In this document: one piece after another, positions 9,125 to 18,175 of the stretch | Position numbering within the stretch: the stretch's first letter is position 1 | Layout of the letters: every line of letters begins with the position of its first letter | Source: Alloalcanivorax xenomutans | Lineage (GTDB): Bacteria; Pseudomonadota; Gammaproteobacteria; Pseudomonadales; Alcanivoracaceae | Assembly: GCF_900217905.1 (NCBI RefSeq) | Contig: NZ_OBMO01000017.1 | Coordinates: forward strand, 1-64,000 | Direction of reading: 5' to 3' | DNA: 64,000 nt | The notes under the pieces: model-generated | Seen by the model: the letters and a program-made list of their open reading frames with translations, nothing else | Database searches by the model: none | Told to the model about the DNA's origin: nothing | Translations under genes and position numbers: made by a program

Positions 9125-9678
9125 GGGCGGGGCTCCCGGCTATCCTCGGGTGCTGCGCGGGAAAACAACCGCGCCCCGGCACGCAGCACGTCGATCAATC
9201 CCTGCAACGCCAGTAACGCGAATCCCAATGGAATGAATACTTTGAGCAAATAGCGGTAAGGCAGGCCGCCGGGATCCGGCGATCCCTCACCGGTGTGATA
9301 GGACTGCATCACATAGGGTATCGCCAGCGTGGCGATAAGCGCGCCGACCGCCAGGGTCAACAGACTGGCGAGCAAATCGACCCATCCACGCGTGCGCGGC
9401 CCGAAGCGTTCATAAAGAAAATCCACCCGCACATCCGCGCGGTGATAGACCGCGTAGGCCATGCCGAGCAACGCGATCGGCGAGACCAGATGCCATTCGG
9501 CTTCCTGCATGCCCACCGGACTCCAGGACAACACATAACGCAGCAGCACATTGGTGGCGACCAGAACCACCAGCATCAGCACGGCGGCACGGGCCACCCA
9601 GCCTGCGGCCCGCACCACGGGCTCCAGGCGCTTCACTACAAAACGGTTCAACAACCCATCCATCAGCAAGGCTCTCAC
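9121..9678 (-). CDS. dctQ: TRAP transporter small permease, DctQ family
   Basis: 185 residues with four predicted membrane helices, as expected for DctQ (RAAVLMLVVLVATNVLLRYV near 30-50; later LLASLLTLAVGALIATLAIP). WSPVGMQEAEWHLVSPIALL is a typical DctQ stretch. The GTG at 9678 overlaps the dctP stop (GTGA). An ATG five codons later (9663) is an equally possible start. It forms the membrane complex with DctM. Confidence 0.93.
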   Translation of the reverse strand: MRALLMDGLLNRFVVKRLEPVVRAAGWVARAAVLMLVVLVATNVLLRYVLSWSPVGMQEAEWHLVSPIALLGMAYAVYHRADVRVDFLYERFGPRTRGWVDLLASLLTLAVGALIATLAIPYVMQSYHTGEGSPDPGGLPYRYLLKVFIPLGFALLALQGLIDVLRAGARLFSRAAPEDSREPRP

Positions 9679-10763
9679 AGCATCATGAAGGCTTTTTCGC
9701 TCACCGCCGCCCAGGACTCGTGTTTGCCACGGAAATCCATGAAGGCGTCGTGCACCTTGCGCGTGGTTTTATCCGCCTTGGCCAGACTTTCGAGGGTTTC
9801 GGCGGTGACCTCCTTCAATTTCGCCACCACGTCCGCCGGCAACGGCCGGGCATCCACGCCTTCATTGGTGACCAGGTCGGTCAGGGCATCGGCGTTGACC
9901 GCTTCACACCAGGCATGGCTCTCCACATTGCACGCTTGCGCGGCGGTCCGTACCACCGCTCGCAAATCCTCGGGCAGGCTGTCCCAGGCTTTTTTGTTGA
10001 TGATCAGTTCGGTGACGTTGGTCGGCTCGTGCCAACCGGTGGTGTAATAGTATTTGGCCGCCTTGTGCAGCCCGAGACGCCGGTCCTGGTAGGGACCAAC
10101 AAACTCGGCGGCATCGATCACGCCCCGCTCCAGCGCCGGAAAGATTTCGCCGCCGGGCAACAGGCGCACGGTCACGCCAAGCTCGGCGTAGACCCGGCCC
10201 GCCAACCCCGGGATACGCATCTTGAGCCCATCCAGATCGCCAACATTTTCAATCGGCTTGCGGAACCAGCCCGTCATTTGGGTACCGGTGTTGCCCATTG
10301 GCATGGCCACCAGCCCGTGCTCGGCGTAGATCTGGTTCCATAATTCCAGGCCGCCACCGTGGTAAATCCAGGCGTTCATGCCCTGTGTGTTCATGCCGAA
10401 AGGTACCGTGGTGAAGTACTGCGCGGCGGGAATTCTGCCGGCCCAGAAATAGGCGTTGGCGGCGTTCATCTCCACCAGCCCCTTGGACACCGCGTCGAAC
10501 CCTTCCATGGCGGGAATCAATTCGCCAGCGGCGAAATGCTGGATCTTCAGACGCCCGCCGGAGAGGATTTCCACTTTCTTGCAAAAGTCGGTGGGACTGC
10601 CCGGCCCCTGCACATAGAACGGCGCGCCCGGCGGGTAGGCGTTGGTCATCTTCCAGTTGAACGTGGTTTGCGACTCCGCGCGAACAACGGCGGGGGCACC
10701 CAGTATCGCGCCGGACGCGGCGGCCCCGGCGGTGGCGAGGAACTTGCGGCGATTCAGGGTCAT
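9675..10763 (-). CDS. dctP: TRAP transporter solute-binding protein, DctP family, Tat-exported
   Basis: 362 residues. The N-terminus MTLNRRKFLATAGAAASGA is a twin-arginine signal ending near VVRA-ES, so the protein is folded before export. The mature part begins TTFNWKMTNAYPPGAPFY and contains FAAGELIPAMEGFDAVSKG, typical of the DctP subgroup that includes keto-acid binders such as TakP. The ligand, probably an organic or keto acid, is inferred from family only. AGGAGCAG lies upstream of the ATG. A sigma-54-type promoter sits about 58 bases upstream. Confidence 0.95.
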   Translation of the reverse strand: MTLNRRKFLATAGAAASGAILGAPAVVRAESQTTFNWKMTNAYPPGAPFYVQGPGSPTDFCKKVEILSGGRLKIQHFAAGELIPAMEGFDAVSKGLVEMNAANAYFWAGRIPAAQYFTTVPFGMNTQGMNAWIYHGGGLELWNQIYAEHGLVAMPMGNTGTQMTGWFRKPIENVGDLDGLKMRIPGLAGRVYAELGVTVRLLPGGEIFPALERGVIDAAEFVGPYQDRRLGLHKAAKYYYTTGWHEPTNVTELIINKKAWDSLPEDLRAVVRTAAQACNVESHAWCEAVNADALTDLVTNEGVDARPLPADVVAKLKEVTAETLESLAKADKTTRKVHDAFMDFRGKHESWAAVSEKAFMML

Positions 10764-10820
10764 GGTGGTCTGCTCCTGTTTCCATGATCAGCACCCGAAG
10801 GCATTTGTAATGCCGACCTC

Positions 10821-10837
10821 AGCAAGGCTCATGCCAA
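10821..10837 (-). promoter_or_regulatory. Sigma-54 (-24/-12) promoter of dctPQM
   Basis: On the minus strand TTGGCATGAGCCTTGCT fits the sigma-54 consensus YTGGCACGRNNNTTGCW at every specified position but one. The invariant GG and GC are exactly 10 bases apart. It would start transcription roughly 45-50 bases before the dctP ATG. TRAP and Dct transporters are commonly under sigma-54 control through two-component activators. Confidence 0.78.
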
Positions 10838-10851
10838 ACCGTAGCTACCCG

Positions 10852-10864
10852 TAACGCTATGATT
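10852..10864 (-). promoter_or_regulatory. Candidate IHF site between promoter and upstream dyad
   Basis: Minus strand AATCATAGCGTTA matches the IHF consensus WATCARNNNNTTR at all but one specified base, next to an A/T-rich tract (10859-10883). It lies between the -24/-12 element and the dyad at 10947-10990, the usual place for IHF bending at sigma-54 promoters. Confidence 0.55.
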
Positions 10865-10946
10865 TTTATCTTTTTTCTTTTACAGCGAGCCATTCTCCAT
10901 GAGCACCGGCATCGCCCAGTGCGGAGCCGGAAAACCGCACAAACGA

Positions 10947-10990
10947 ATGACAAATGGCGTATCACCACGGGCCGGGAAGCCATTTGTCAT
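10947..10990. promoter_or_regulatory. Perfect 12-bp inverted repeat, candidate activator site
   Basis: ATGACAAATGGC (10947-10958) and GCCATTTGTCAT (10979-10990) are perfect complements with a 20-base spacer. The dyad is about 110-170 bases upstream of the sigma-54 promoter, a typical distance for an enhancer-binding protein. The rest of the 337-base gap 10764-11100 shows nothing else I can name. The dyad could alternatively be an mRNA stem-loop behind the Lrp gene, though no T-run follows on that strand. Confidence 0.6.
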
Positions 10991-11100
10991 CTGGCGGCAA
11001 ACATTGGTGTCCGATCGTCAGTCCGGGGGCCGCCATCGCTGACAGATGTATGGCGCGCACCGCTTGCGTACCGCCGCACCCGCACAGTGCGAAGCCGACG

Positions 11101-11547
11101 CTACAGACGCGGGCCGCCACGCCGGTGCTTGACGCGGGACATCAGCATTTTGCAGTCGACGGAGAGGACCTCCGGACGGTTGAAGATGCGGCGGCGGGCA
11201 AAGGCGTCAAAGCTTTCGAAGCTGTCGGTGAGGGTGTGAATATGCAGGCTCTGCAAATCACTCATGATGTAAAGGCTGACTACTTCCTGGCAGTCCGCCA
11301 GTTCCTGGGACACCGTTTCCAACTGCGTCGGCGCCACTTTCAGATCGATGAAGAGGGAAATCACCTTGCCCAGCTTCTCCGGATTGACCACGGCGGAGAA
11401 TTGCTCAATGACGCCGCTGGTCACCAGCCCCTGTACCCGGGTGCGGGCGTGGGCACGGGAAATGCCGAGCTGGCGGGCGATATCGGCGTAGGAGGCGCGC
11501 GCGTCCTTGATCAGTATATTCAGCAGAGCGCTGTCGAGTTTGTTCAT
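11101..11547 (-). CDS. Lrp/AsnC family transcriptional regulator
   Basis: 148 residues. It opens MNKLDSALLNILIKDARASY with the AsnC-type helix-turn-helix (YADIARQLGISRAHARTRVQ, about 20-39). A C-terminal ligand-sensing half follows, with VISLFIDLKV and QEVVSLYIMSDLQ. Such regulators respond to amino acids and bind as dimers or octamers. It lies upstream of, and in the same direction as, dctPQM, so it may control the transporter or its own gene; the target is not proven. Confidence 0.92.
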   Translation of the reverse strand: MNKLDSALLNILIKDARASYADIARQLGISRAHARTRVQGLVTSGVIEQFSAVVNPEKLGKVISLFIDLKVAPTQLETVSQELADCQEVVSLYIMSDLQSLHIHTLTDSFESFDAFARRRIFNRPEVLSVDCKMLMSRVKHRRGGPRL

Positions 11548-11604
11548 GACCGGTCCACATCACCATGTGCCACCGGTCATGCAGGGTTCATGCCCTTCGC
11601 GGAG

Positions 11605-12546
11605 TCAGGCCGCCGCCCGCGCCGCCGGAGAGCGCGCCAGGTACGCCAGCGCCTGTTCGGTGTTTCCTTCAAAGAACGGATGGAAGCCGGGGTGAATCCA
11701 GCGCAGGGTCGCCGCCACCAGAAAGCTGAAGGTGGGCACATTGCCGGTGCGGCGCCCGGTGCGCTGCAACCGCCATAACAGTCGCGGAATCCACTGCCGG
11801 CCGATCCGGCGCACGCGCGGATCCGGATCCTGGCGCGCCAGGCTGCGCGCGCCTTCGGAGATGAAGTAAATGAACAATGGAAACACCAGCGCCATCAACG
11901 CCTGTCGGCTGACATAGAACCCCAGTTGGGTGCGGCACAGATGATCGAACAGATCGAAAGCCACGGTGCGGTGCTCGACCTCCTCCGCCAGATGCCATTT
12001 GAACAGGTCCGCCATGGCGGCGTCGCCCTGCTCTTCCCAGGACGTATTGTCCATCGCCCATTGGCCGAGTACCCCCGTGAAGTGTTCGATCGCGGCGATG
12101 AGGCCCACCCGCAGCACCAGCCAGGGCTTTTCCAGATGACGCTGCCGAAACATCGGTACCGCCAACGGCGTATCACCCAGGAAAGTGCCAAATAGCCAAT
12201 CCACCCGCGCCACATAGTCCTCCACGCTCAAGCCGTGGCGGCGCAGGTACTCCTGGGCGCCGGAGTGGGCACGAGAGTGAATCGCTTCCTGGCGAATGAA
12301 GCCCTCCACCTCGGCCCGCAAAGCGTCATCGCTGATCAGCGGCAGGGCCTGGTTATAGACGCGACAGAACCACAGTTCCCCGGCAGGCAGCAGCAAATGG
12401 ATGCCGTTGATCATGTAGGAGGAAAACGGGTCTTCCGGCAACCAGTGCAGTGGCGTCCCGGAGAAATCGAAGCGGACACGGCGGGCCTTCAAGGAATGGC
12501 CCGCCGCGCGATGCAGCTGTTGTGCTTTTTGTTTGGCGGTGGACAT
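11605..12546 (-). CDS. Predicted metal-dependent hydrolase (PF10118 type)
   Basis: 313 residues from MSTAKQKAQQLHRAAGHSLK. Histidine and glutamate pairs are visible in FIRQEAIHSRAHSGAQEYLR (about residues 84-103), VGLIAAIEHFTGVLGQWAMD and WHLAEEVEHRTVAFDLFDHL, forming a four-helix di-metal pattern. This fits the PF10118 predicted metal-dependent hydrolases of hydrocarbon-rich gammaproteobacteria; the substrate is unknown. GGA precedes the chosen ATG; another ATG four codons upstream is possible. A good sigma-70 promoter lies just upstream. Confidence 0.8.
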   Translation of the reverse strand: MSTAKQKAQQLHRAAGHSLKARRVRFDFSGTPLHWLPEDPFSSYMINGIHLLLPAGELWFCRVYNQALPLISDDALRAEVEGFIRQEAIHSRAHSGAQEYLRRHGLSVEDYVARVDWLFGTFLGDTPLAVPMFRQRHLEKPWLVLRVGLIAAIEHFTGVLGQWAMDNTSWEEQGDAAMADLFKWHLAEEVEHRTVAFDLFDHLCRTQLGFYVSRQALMALVFPLFIYFISEGARSLARQDPDPRVRRIGRQWIPRLLWRLQRTGRRTGNVPTFSFLVAATLRWIHPGFHPFFEGNTEQALAYLARSPAARAAA

Positions 12547-12582
12547 GTCGGATTCCATCTGGACGTTGTCTAGATAGAATCT

Positions 12583-12610
12583 AATTTACATCGATCAATG
12601 TCACTGTCAA
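12583..12610 (-). promoter_or_regulatory. Sigma-70 promoter for the metal-dependent hydrolase gene
   Basis: On the minus strand a perfect -35 TTGACA (12610-12605) is separated by 16 bases from TAAATT (12588-12583). An imperfect dyad (ACATTGATCGATGT) overlaps the spacer and could be an operator. The expected leader is about 30 bases. Confidence 0.5.
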
Positions 12611-12656
12611 CAATGTCGAGCCACCGAAATGCCGCCGGTGCCGGTCTCGGTCGTCC

Positions 12657-13532
12657 TTACGAGGCCAGAAAACCCTGGATCTCCGCCGCCACCGGTTCGG
12701 GCGTATCCATATGCAAATGATGACGTCCAGGCAGGATGATCCGACGGGCGTCCCGGAGCCAGTCGAAGCGGTGCTCGAATTTCACCTCGCCGGCGAGACC
12801 ATTCTCCCCCAGGATCAGCAAGGTGGGTGCTTCAATGGCACGGACAAAGCCTTCCACCTGTTCCTCGGTGAAGCGAACCGAGGAGGCAATCCGCAAACGC
12901 ATGTCGGTACGCCAGGTCCAGCCGCCTTCCACCGCCACCAGCCCCCGCTCGCACAGCAGCCGCGCGGATTCGGTTTCGAGGCCGCCAAGCGCGGGCCGGC
13001 GCACCGCCACCGCGTCGTCCTGGTGGGCATAGACCGGCTTGCGCTTCTCCGGCAGGGAGTGCATCTGATCGATGGCCGTGCGCAGCGTACTGACCACTTC
13101 ATTGGCCGGCGTGGCAGGCGGGCCCAGTCCTTCGATCAACACCAGTTTGCTGACCCGCTCGGGGAAAGTGGCGGCGAACAGGCAGGCCACCCCTGCTCCC
13201 ATGGAATGCCCCATCAGCACGAAGCGGTCCCACCCCAATTGGTCGGCCACGGCGAGCACGTCGCGCACATGGTCCACGTAATGGGTGGCCAGCTCCGCCG
13301 GGCGGTGCTCGGAATGTCCATGGCCGGCGAAGTCCAGCGCCACCATGGGCCGGTTCAAATGCGCGGACAGCGGCAGAAAAGAAGCGGCATTGTCGAGCCA
13401 GCCATGCAGCGCCAGAATCGGTTCGCGCTCTTCCTCCGCATGTGGCCCATCCCAATACAGCGCCGCCAGGGTCTGTCCGTAGGCGGAAAAGCGGCGTTCT
13501 TCAGGCACTCTTTTGGTCGGCGGGGAGGACAT
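12657..13532 (-). CDS. Alpha/beta hydrolase
   Basis: 291 residues with a standard alpha/beta hydrolase layout. LALHGWLDNAASF (about 40-52) carries the oxyanion HG motif, MGHSMGAG the nucleophile Ser110, and PGRHHLHMDTP the C-terminal catalytic His. A lid region lies between about residues 135 and 215. The substrate is unknown and could be an ester. Its first 32 bases overlap the end of the upstream hydrolase gene on the same strand, so the two hydrolases are co-expressed. Confidence 0.88.
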   Translation of the reverse strand: MSSPPTKRVPEERRFSAYGQTLAALYWDGPHAEEEREPILALHGWLDNAASFLPLSAHLNRPMVALDFAGHGHSEHRPAELATHYVDHVRDVLAVADQLGWDRFVLMGHSMGAGVACLFAATFPERVSKLVLIEGLGPPATPANEVVSTLRTAIDQMHSLPEKRKPVYAHQDDAVAVRRPALGGLETESARLLCERGLVAVEGGWTWRTDMRLRIASSVRFTEEQVEGFVRAIEAPTLLILGENGLAGEVKFEHRFDWLRDARRIILPGRHHLHMDTPEPVAAEIQGFLAS

Positions 13533-14352
13533 GCTCGGCTCCGGTCAGTTCCACGATCAGTTCCCGCACCATTTCAGCGGTACGCTCCGGGTATTGCAAC
13601 GGGTACATGTGGCCTCCTGGCGAGAACAGCCGGCGCAGACGGTGACGGCGCGCGTGCCGTGCGCCGCTGTGATGAAACGGCGGCGGCGAGTCCTGGCCGG
13701 TGACCAGGGCGCCGGGTACCTTGAGGCGGGGCATGCGCGTGAGACCGGTGGGGACTTCGCGGAAGATGGCCACTTCGATTGCCGGGCGGAAGCGCAGCCG
13801 CCAGCCGTCCCCGTGACGCTCCAGACCGGCCCGCAGATAATCCCGCAGGCAGCGCGGATCGAACGCCTTGAAGAAGCCACGGGAGCCGAAATAGCTCTCC
13901 ACGTCCTCCCAGTTGTCCCAATGATCGAGCCGGGTTTTGCTGAGGCCGGCGGGGGTGAACCGGTCCTGCAGGCCCAGCGCCTTGATGCCGCGCATGACCA
14001 CGCCGCGGAATCCGTTGGCCATGGGTGGATCCAGCATGATCAGCGCCTTGAACCAGTCCGGGTGGCGCTGGGCCACGTGAAACATCAGCACCGAGCCCAT
14101 GGAATGGCCCAGGCCGATCAGCGGCTTGGGCAGCTCCCGCATCCACTCTTCCAGTTCCAGGCTCAGGCTTTTCCAGTCGGCGTCCACCGGGAAACGCGCA
14201 TCGTGCGCCAGACACTCCATAATCCGCACATCATAGTGCTCCGCCAGCGGCGCCAGAAAGGTGTCGTAACTGTGACCGGGCACACCGTTGGCATGGGCGA
14301 ACGCGAGCGTGGTTTCGCGCCCGGCGTCACCGGTGTTATCGGTATCCGTCAT
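13501..14352 (-). CDS. Alpha/beta hydrolase
   Basis: 283 residues. LAFAHANGVPGHSYD gives the oxyanion region and LIGLGHSMGSVLM the nucleophile Ser84. LVTGQDSPPPFHHSG probably holds the acidic residue and PGGHMYPLQYPER the catalytic His (about 252). It differs from its neighbour in sequence, so this is not a recent duplication. GAGG lies upstream of the ATG. It is divergent from xthA. Substrate unknown. Confidence 0.88.
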   Translation of the reverse strand: MTDTDNTGDAGRETTLAFAHANGVPGHSYDTFLAPLAEHYDVRIMECLAHDARFPVDADWKSLSLELEEWMRELPKPLIGLGHSMGSVLMFHVAQRHPDWFKALIMLDPPMANGFRGVVMRGIKALGLQDRFTPAGLSKTRLDHWDNWEDVESYFGSRGFFKAFDPRCLRDYLRAGLERHGDGWRLRFRPAIEVAIFREVPTGLTRMPRLKVPGALVTGQDSPPPFHHSGARHARRHRLRRLFSPGGHMYPLQYPERTAEMVRELIVELTGAEHVLPADQKSA

Positions 14353-14544
14353 GCATGAACCTCAGAACCAGCGTGGAAAGGCGGACATCATAGCCACACC
14401 GGCGGGGAAACACATGGACCGATTACGACATCATGGGGGGCGAATTCGGTCAGCCGAGCGCTCAACGCAACGCAGGTCCGCTCGTGTACAATGCCCCGAT
14501 GGCCGACGGCCGCCAGCGGCCGAGTAACGATCCGAGGAAAAGGC

Positions 14545-15366
14545 ATGACTCTGATTTCTTTCAACATCAACGGTATTCGCGCCCGTCTGCATCAGTTGGA
14601 GGCGGTGATCAACAAGTACCAGCCGGCGCTGATCGGTCTGCAGGAAACCAAGGTGCAGGACAGCGAGTTTCCCGAACAGGCGGTGCGGGATATGGGTTAT
14701 CACCCCTATTATTTCGGCCAGAAGGGACATTACGGCGTCGCCCTGATCACCCGTGAGCCGCTGGCGGATATTCGCTATGGCTTTCCCGGCGATGGCGAGG
14801 AAGCGCAAAAGCGCATGATCATCGGTCGTCTGCATGATCGCGATGGCGCTCCGGTGACGGTACTCAACGGCTACTTTCCGCAGGGCGAGAACCGTTCCCA
14901 CCCGACCAAATTCCCGGCCAAGCAGAAGTTCTACGAGGACCTGCAACAGTACCTGGAAAGCGAACACAAGCCGGATGAACAATTGGTGATCATGGGCGAT
15001 TTCAATATTTCCTCCACCGATCTGGACATTGGCATCGGCGAGGACAATCGCAAACGCTGGCTGCGCGAGGGCAAAACCAGCTTCCTGCCGGAAGAGCGCG
15101 AATGGTGGCAGCGGCTGTTGGACTGGGGGCTGGTGGACACCTTCCGCCACCTGAATCCGCAAACCAACGACGTGTTCTCCTGGTTCGATTACCGCTCCAA
15201 GGGCTTCCACCGTGATCCGCGCCGCGGCCTGCGCATCGACACCCTGCTGGCGACCCGGCCGTTGCTCGACAAGCTCAGGGACAGCGGCGTGGATTACGAT
15301 ATCCGCGCCATGGAGAAACCCTCCGACCACTGCCCGGTGTGGAGCCGCTTCGACCCGATCTCATGA
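14545..15366 (+). CDS. xthA: Exodeoxyribonuclease III
   Basis: 273 residues, close to the 268 of E. coli XthA. Signature motifs are [20 protein letters not shown] at the start, LQETKVQD with metal-binding Glu34, [13 protein letters not shown] with the catalytic Asp/Asn, and KPSDHCPV with the terminal His. It cuts at abasic sites and trims 3' ends in base-excision repair. The ATG at 14545 has GAGGAAAAGG upstream and is preferred over an in-frame ATG 18 codons earlier. It overlaps the next gene as ATGA. Confidence 0.95.
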   Translation: MTLISFNINGIRARLHQLEAVINKYQPALIGLQETKVQDSEFPEQAVRDMGYHPYYFGQKGHYGVALITREPLADIRYGFPGDGEEAQKRMIIGRLHDRDGAPVTVLNGYFPQGENRSHPTKFPAKQKFYEDLQQYLESEHKPDEQLVIMGDFNISSTDLDIGIGEDNRKRWLREGKTSFLPEEREWWQRLLDWGLVDTFRHLNPQTNDVFSWFDYRSKGFHRDPRRGLRIDTLLATRPLLDKLRDSGVDYDIRAMEKPSDHCPVWSRFDPIS

Positions 15367-16454
15367 ACGTGCGCCTGAACCTGAAACGGCTGCGCCTGGA
15401 TCTGGACAGCCTGGGCTATCTGGTCGATCTGGCGATGATCGGCCTGATCCTGCTCAATCTGGGACTGATCCTGTTCGACTGGCTGTTCCGCATCCCCGCC
15501 GTGCAGGATTTTCTGCACATGCTGTCACCGGCGTTTTTCAGCTTCTACCGGGACACCGTGCACGCCAATTTCCTCGAGATCGACCTCTGGTTCGTGGCGG
15601 TTTTCCTTACCGAGTTCGTGATTCGCTGGGGCTTCGCCATCGGCCGGCGCACCTACCATCGCTGGTTCTTCTACCCTTTCGCGCACTGGTACGATCTGCT
15701 CGGCTGTATTCCGGTGGGCAGTTTCCGCTGGCTGCGGATCCTGCGCGTGATCAGCCTCATGTACCGGCTGCAGAAGCGGGGCGTGGTGGATTTCACCGAG
15801 ACCTATCTGGGCCGCACCGTGCTCAAGTATTACCGGATCCTGGTGGAGGAGATTTCCGACCGGGTGGTGATCAACATCCTGGAAGGCGCCCAGCGGGAGA
15901 TCGTCAGCGGCGGCCAGTTGATGCATCGCATCGAGCAGGACGTGCTGCTACCGCGCCGTGACGAGCTGGTGGACTACCTCGGCGGACGCATCGCCGATGC
16001 CACCCGGCGCAGTCACGACCAGTACCGGGACCAGCTCGGCGATTATCTCAGCCACCTCACCAACGAGGCGGTGAACCGCACCCCGGCGGGCCGCCGGCTG
16101 GCGGCGATTCCGGTGGCCGGCCCCCGTGCCGTCGCCCTGCTTGGCGAGACCGTGCGCGATGCCGGCGACGCTCTGGTGGAGCAATTGGTGGAGGACATCA
16201 GCGCGCCGGCCAACCGTGAAAGGCTGGATCGTCTGATCAATGATCTGATCAACACCGCCACCAGCGGCCAGCAACAACAACTGAACACGCTGATTCGCGA
16301 AACCCTGCTCGATATTCTCGAAGAAGTGAAGGCGCAAATCGCCGTGCAGCACTGGAAGCACGAGGAAGCGGATGAGCGCATGCTCGAGGAGAAGCGCCGG
16401 CAGGAAGCCCGCAAAGCGCGCCGACAACGGCGCGAACGGGAAGCCGGGCAATAA
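15363..16454 (+). CDS. Voltage-sensor-like membrane protein without a recognisable pore
   Basis: 363 residues. Four N-terminal segments look like a voltage-sensor domain: S1 about 20-42, S2 about 71-93 with acidic Glu84 in [11 protein letters not shown]3 about 105-118 with WYDLLGCIP, and S4 about 121-139 with Arg at every third position ([18 protein letters not shown]). A channel would next show S5, a pore loop and S6. Instead residues 140-363 are soluble, helical and charged, ending in a Lys/Arg-rich coiled coil. The start overlaps the xthA stop (ATGA). Similar bacterial proteins are often called ion transporters. Real function unknown. Confidence 0.75.
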   Translation: MNVRLNLKRLRLDLDSLGYLVDLAMIGLILLNLGLILFDWLFRIPAVQDFLHMLSPAFFSFYRDTVHANFLEIDLWFVAVFLTEFVIRWGFAIGRRTYHRWFFYPFAHWYDLLGCIPVGSFRWLRILRVISLMYRLQKRGVVDFTETYLGRTVLKYYRILVEEISDRVVINILEGAQREIVSGGQLMHRIEQDVLLPRRDELVDYLGGRIADATRRSHDQYRDQLGDYLSHLTNEAVNRTPAGRRLAAIPVAGPRAVALLGETVRDAGDALVEQLVEDISAPANRERLDRLINDLINTATSGQQQQLNTLIRETLLDILEEVKAQIAVQHWKHEEADERMLEEKRRQEARKARRQRREREAGQ

Positions 16455-16478
16455 TGGAGCGAATCCTGGTTGATCGAC

Positions 16479-16550
16479 ATTCGCTTGCAAGCAGGCTTCT
16501 CACAGGGGCTTCATTGTCCTTCTCTGTGGGAAGCTGCCTTGGCAGAGAAT
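16479..16550. repeat. REP-like palindrome, degenerate
   Basis: Imperfect inverted repeat with 27-base arms (16479-16505 and 16524-16550). They begin ATTCGC and end near CACAG, with the complementary CTGTGGG...GAGAAT arm. It fills the tail-to-tail gap between the voltage-sensor-like gene and sixA. Sequence and arm length match the copy at 41256-41322. Confidence 0.75.
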
Positions 16551-16552
16551 TG

Positions 16553-17023
16553 TCAGCAGGGCCGCTCCGGCCCGCGCAACCATAATAGGCGGGCACCGTT
16601 GGCGGCGGCCACGTCCACATCCAGCGCCGCCACCGAACCGACCCGGAACGCCGGACGGGAGCACGGCTCACCAATCCAGGTGGCGGTGAGCAAGGACACC
16701 AGCGGCATGTGGCTGACCAGGACCAGGTTTTCCTGCTCCGGCTGCAGCATCAACCACTCCAGAAACCGCTCTGGCTGGGCCTCGGGCACCAGGTAACCGC
16801 AGGATTCCTGTTCCATGCCGCCGAACGCCTGAGCGATGCACAGCGCGGTCTGCTGCGCGCGCCGGTAGGGGCTGGCCACCAGGCGGCCCACGCTTACCCC
16901 TTCCTCACGCAAGGTTTGCCACAGGGACAACACTTCCGCGCGGCCCCGTTCGGTCAGCGGGCGCTCCGCGTCAGTGGGGGCCTTGGCCAGCGCTTCACCA
17001 TGACGGCACAGGTAAACTCTCAA
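16553..17023 (-). CDS. sixA: Phosphohistidine phosphatase SixA
   Basis: 156 residues of the histidine-phosphatase superfamily. CRHGEA holds the catalytic His8, [10 protein letters not shown] the second conserved block, and VSHMPLVS the second His. SixA removes phosphate from histidine-containing phosphotransfer proteins such as ArcB or the nitrogen PTS protein. The start codon is a TTG at 17023 that overlaps the gpsA stop (TTGA, 17020-17023), with GGAG seven bases upstream. The gpsA-sixA pair is thus translationally coupled. Confidence 0.92.
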   Translation of the reverse strand: MRVYLCRHGEALAKAPTDAERPLTERGRAEVLSLWQTLREEGVSVGRLVASPYRRAQQTALCIAQAFGGMEQESCGYLVPEAQPERFLEWLMLQPEQENLVLVSHMPLVSLLTATWIGEPCSRPAFRVGSVAALDVDVAAANGARLLWLRGPERPC

Positions 17024-18045
17024 GATGAGGCTCCGTGGAAGCTGAATTCCACATCGTGTTTGTGTTCGCCACTCATCAGCCTCATCACCATGGTGTCCAG
17101 CGGCTGATGATCGTAAATGATGTCGTAGAGGGCGGTGGCCAGCGGCATATAGACCTGCAGCTCCCTGGCCCGCTCCGCCACCAGCTTGATGGTGTTGATC
17201 CCTTCCGCGGTCTGTCCCAGGTCCGCCACTGCCTGTTCCAGTGACTTGCCCTGCCCCAGCTCGTAACCGACCCGGTAATTGCGGGACAGCGACGAGGAAC
17301 AGGTGGCGATCAGGTCGCCCACCCCGGCCAGCCCCAGAAAGGTCAGCGGATTAGCGCCCAACCCCACGGCGAAGCGGCTCATCTCCGCCAGGGCCCGGGT
17401 CAGCATGAAGCTGCGGCTGTTCTCGCCAACGCCGATGGCCGCCGCCATCCCGGACGCCACCGCGTAGATGTTCTTGAGCGCCCCGCCCAGCTCCACACCA
17501 TACAGGTCCGGGTTGTCGTAGACACGAAAGTAATCACAGCTCAGGGCTTTCTGAATGGTGGCGCGCAGTTCTTCATCACCACTGGCGATGACGGTGCCGG
17601 TGAACTTGCGTTCCACGATCTCCCGCGCCAGATTGGGGCCGCTGAGCACCCCGACCCGGGTGTGCGGCCATTCGCGCTGCAACACCTGGCTCATCAGCAG
17701 GAAGCCGTCTTCCAGGATGCCCTTGGTGCAACTGACCACGATGGTGCCGTCCGGCACCCAATCGCGGGCCTGGCCGAGGACCTCCACGAAGGCGCTGCTG
17801 GGGACCGCGACGAACACCAAATCGGCGCCCTTGAGCACCTCTTCCAGGCTCTCGGATGCCACCACGCCGGCCGGCAGGGCCTGCCCTGGTAGATAGCGCG
17901 GGTTCTCACGGTCTTCATTGATGGCCGCGGCGGTTTCCGGATCGCGCACCCAGAGCCGGGTGCCGTGACCGTTTTCCGCCAGGATACTGGCCATGGCGGT
18001 ACCGAAGCTGCCGCCACCGAGAATGGCCGCGGTATGTTGCGTCAT
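17020..18045 (-). CDS. gpsA: Glycerol-3-phosphate dehydrogenase [NAD(P)+]
   Basis: 341 residues. [15 protein letters not shown] is the NAD-binding loop, [17 protein letters not shown] and [12 protein letters not shown] are conserved core motifs, and [13 protein letters not shown] carries the catalytic Lys. It makes sn-glycerol-3-phosphate from dihydroxyacetone phosphate for phospholipid synthesis. I chose MTQHTAAIL at 18045, with AAGGATG upstream; an ATG three codons earlier is in frame. It is coupled to sixA downstream. Confidence 0.96.
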   Translation of the reverse strand: MTQHTAAILGGGSFGTAMASILAENGHGTRLWVRDPETAAAINEDRENPRYLPGQALPAGVVASESLEEVLKGADLVFVAVPSSAFVEVLGQARDWVPDGTIVVSCTKGILEDGFLLMSQVLQREWPHTRVGVLSGPNLAREIVERKFTGTVIASGDEELRATIQKALSCDYFRVYDNPDLYGVELGGALKNIYAVASGMAAAIGVGENSRSFMLTRALAEMSRFAVGLGANPLTFLGLAGVGDLIATCSSSLSRNYRVGYELGQGKSLEQAVADLGQTAEGINTIKLVAERARELQVYMPLATALYDIIYDHQPLDTMVMRLMSGEHKHDVEFSFHGASS

Positions 18046-18175
18046 GCAGGGCATCCTTTGTCCGGCGGCACGACCCCGGGGCCGCGCCGCGAATTTCCGG
18101 CATCATAAGAGCCTGGGCCGGATCTTTCCACCTTACGCCACTTTCCTGCTCCGGGTCCGTTGCCCGGCCTTCCTA

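Noticed and set aside
13501-14352. The two adjacent alpha/beta hydrolases as a tandem duplication
   Set aside because: Beyond the GHSMG motif their sequences and spacing differ, so recent duplication is not supported.
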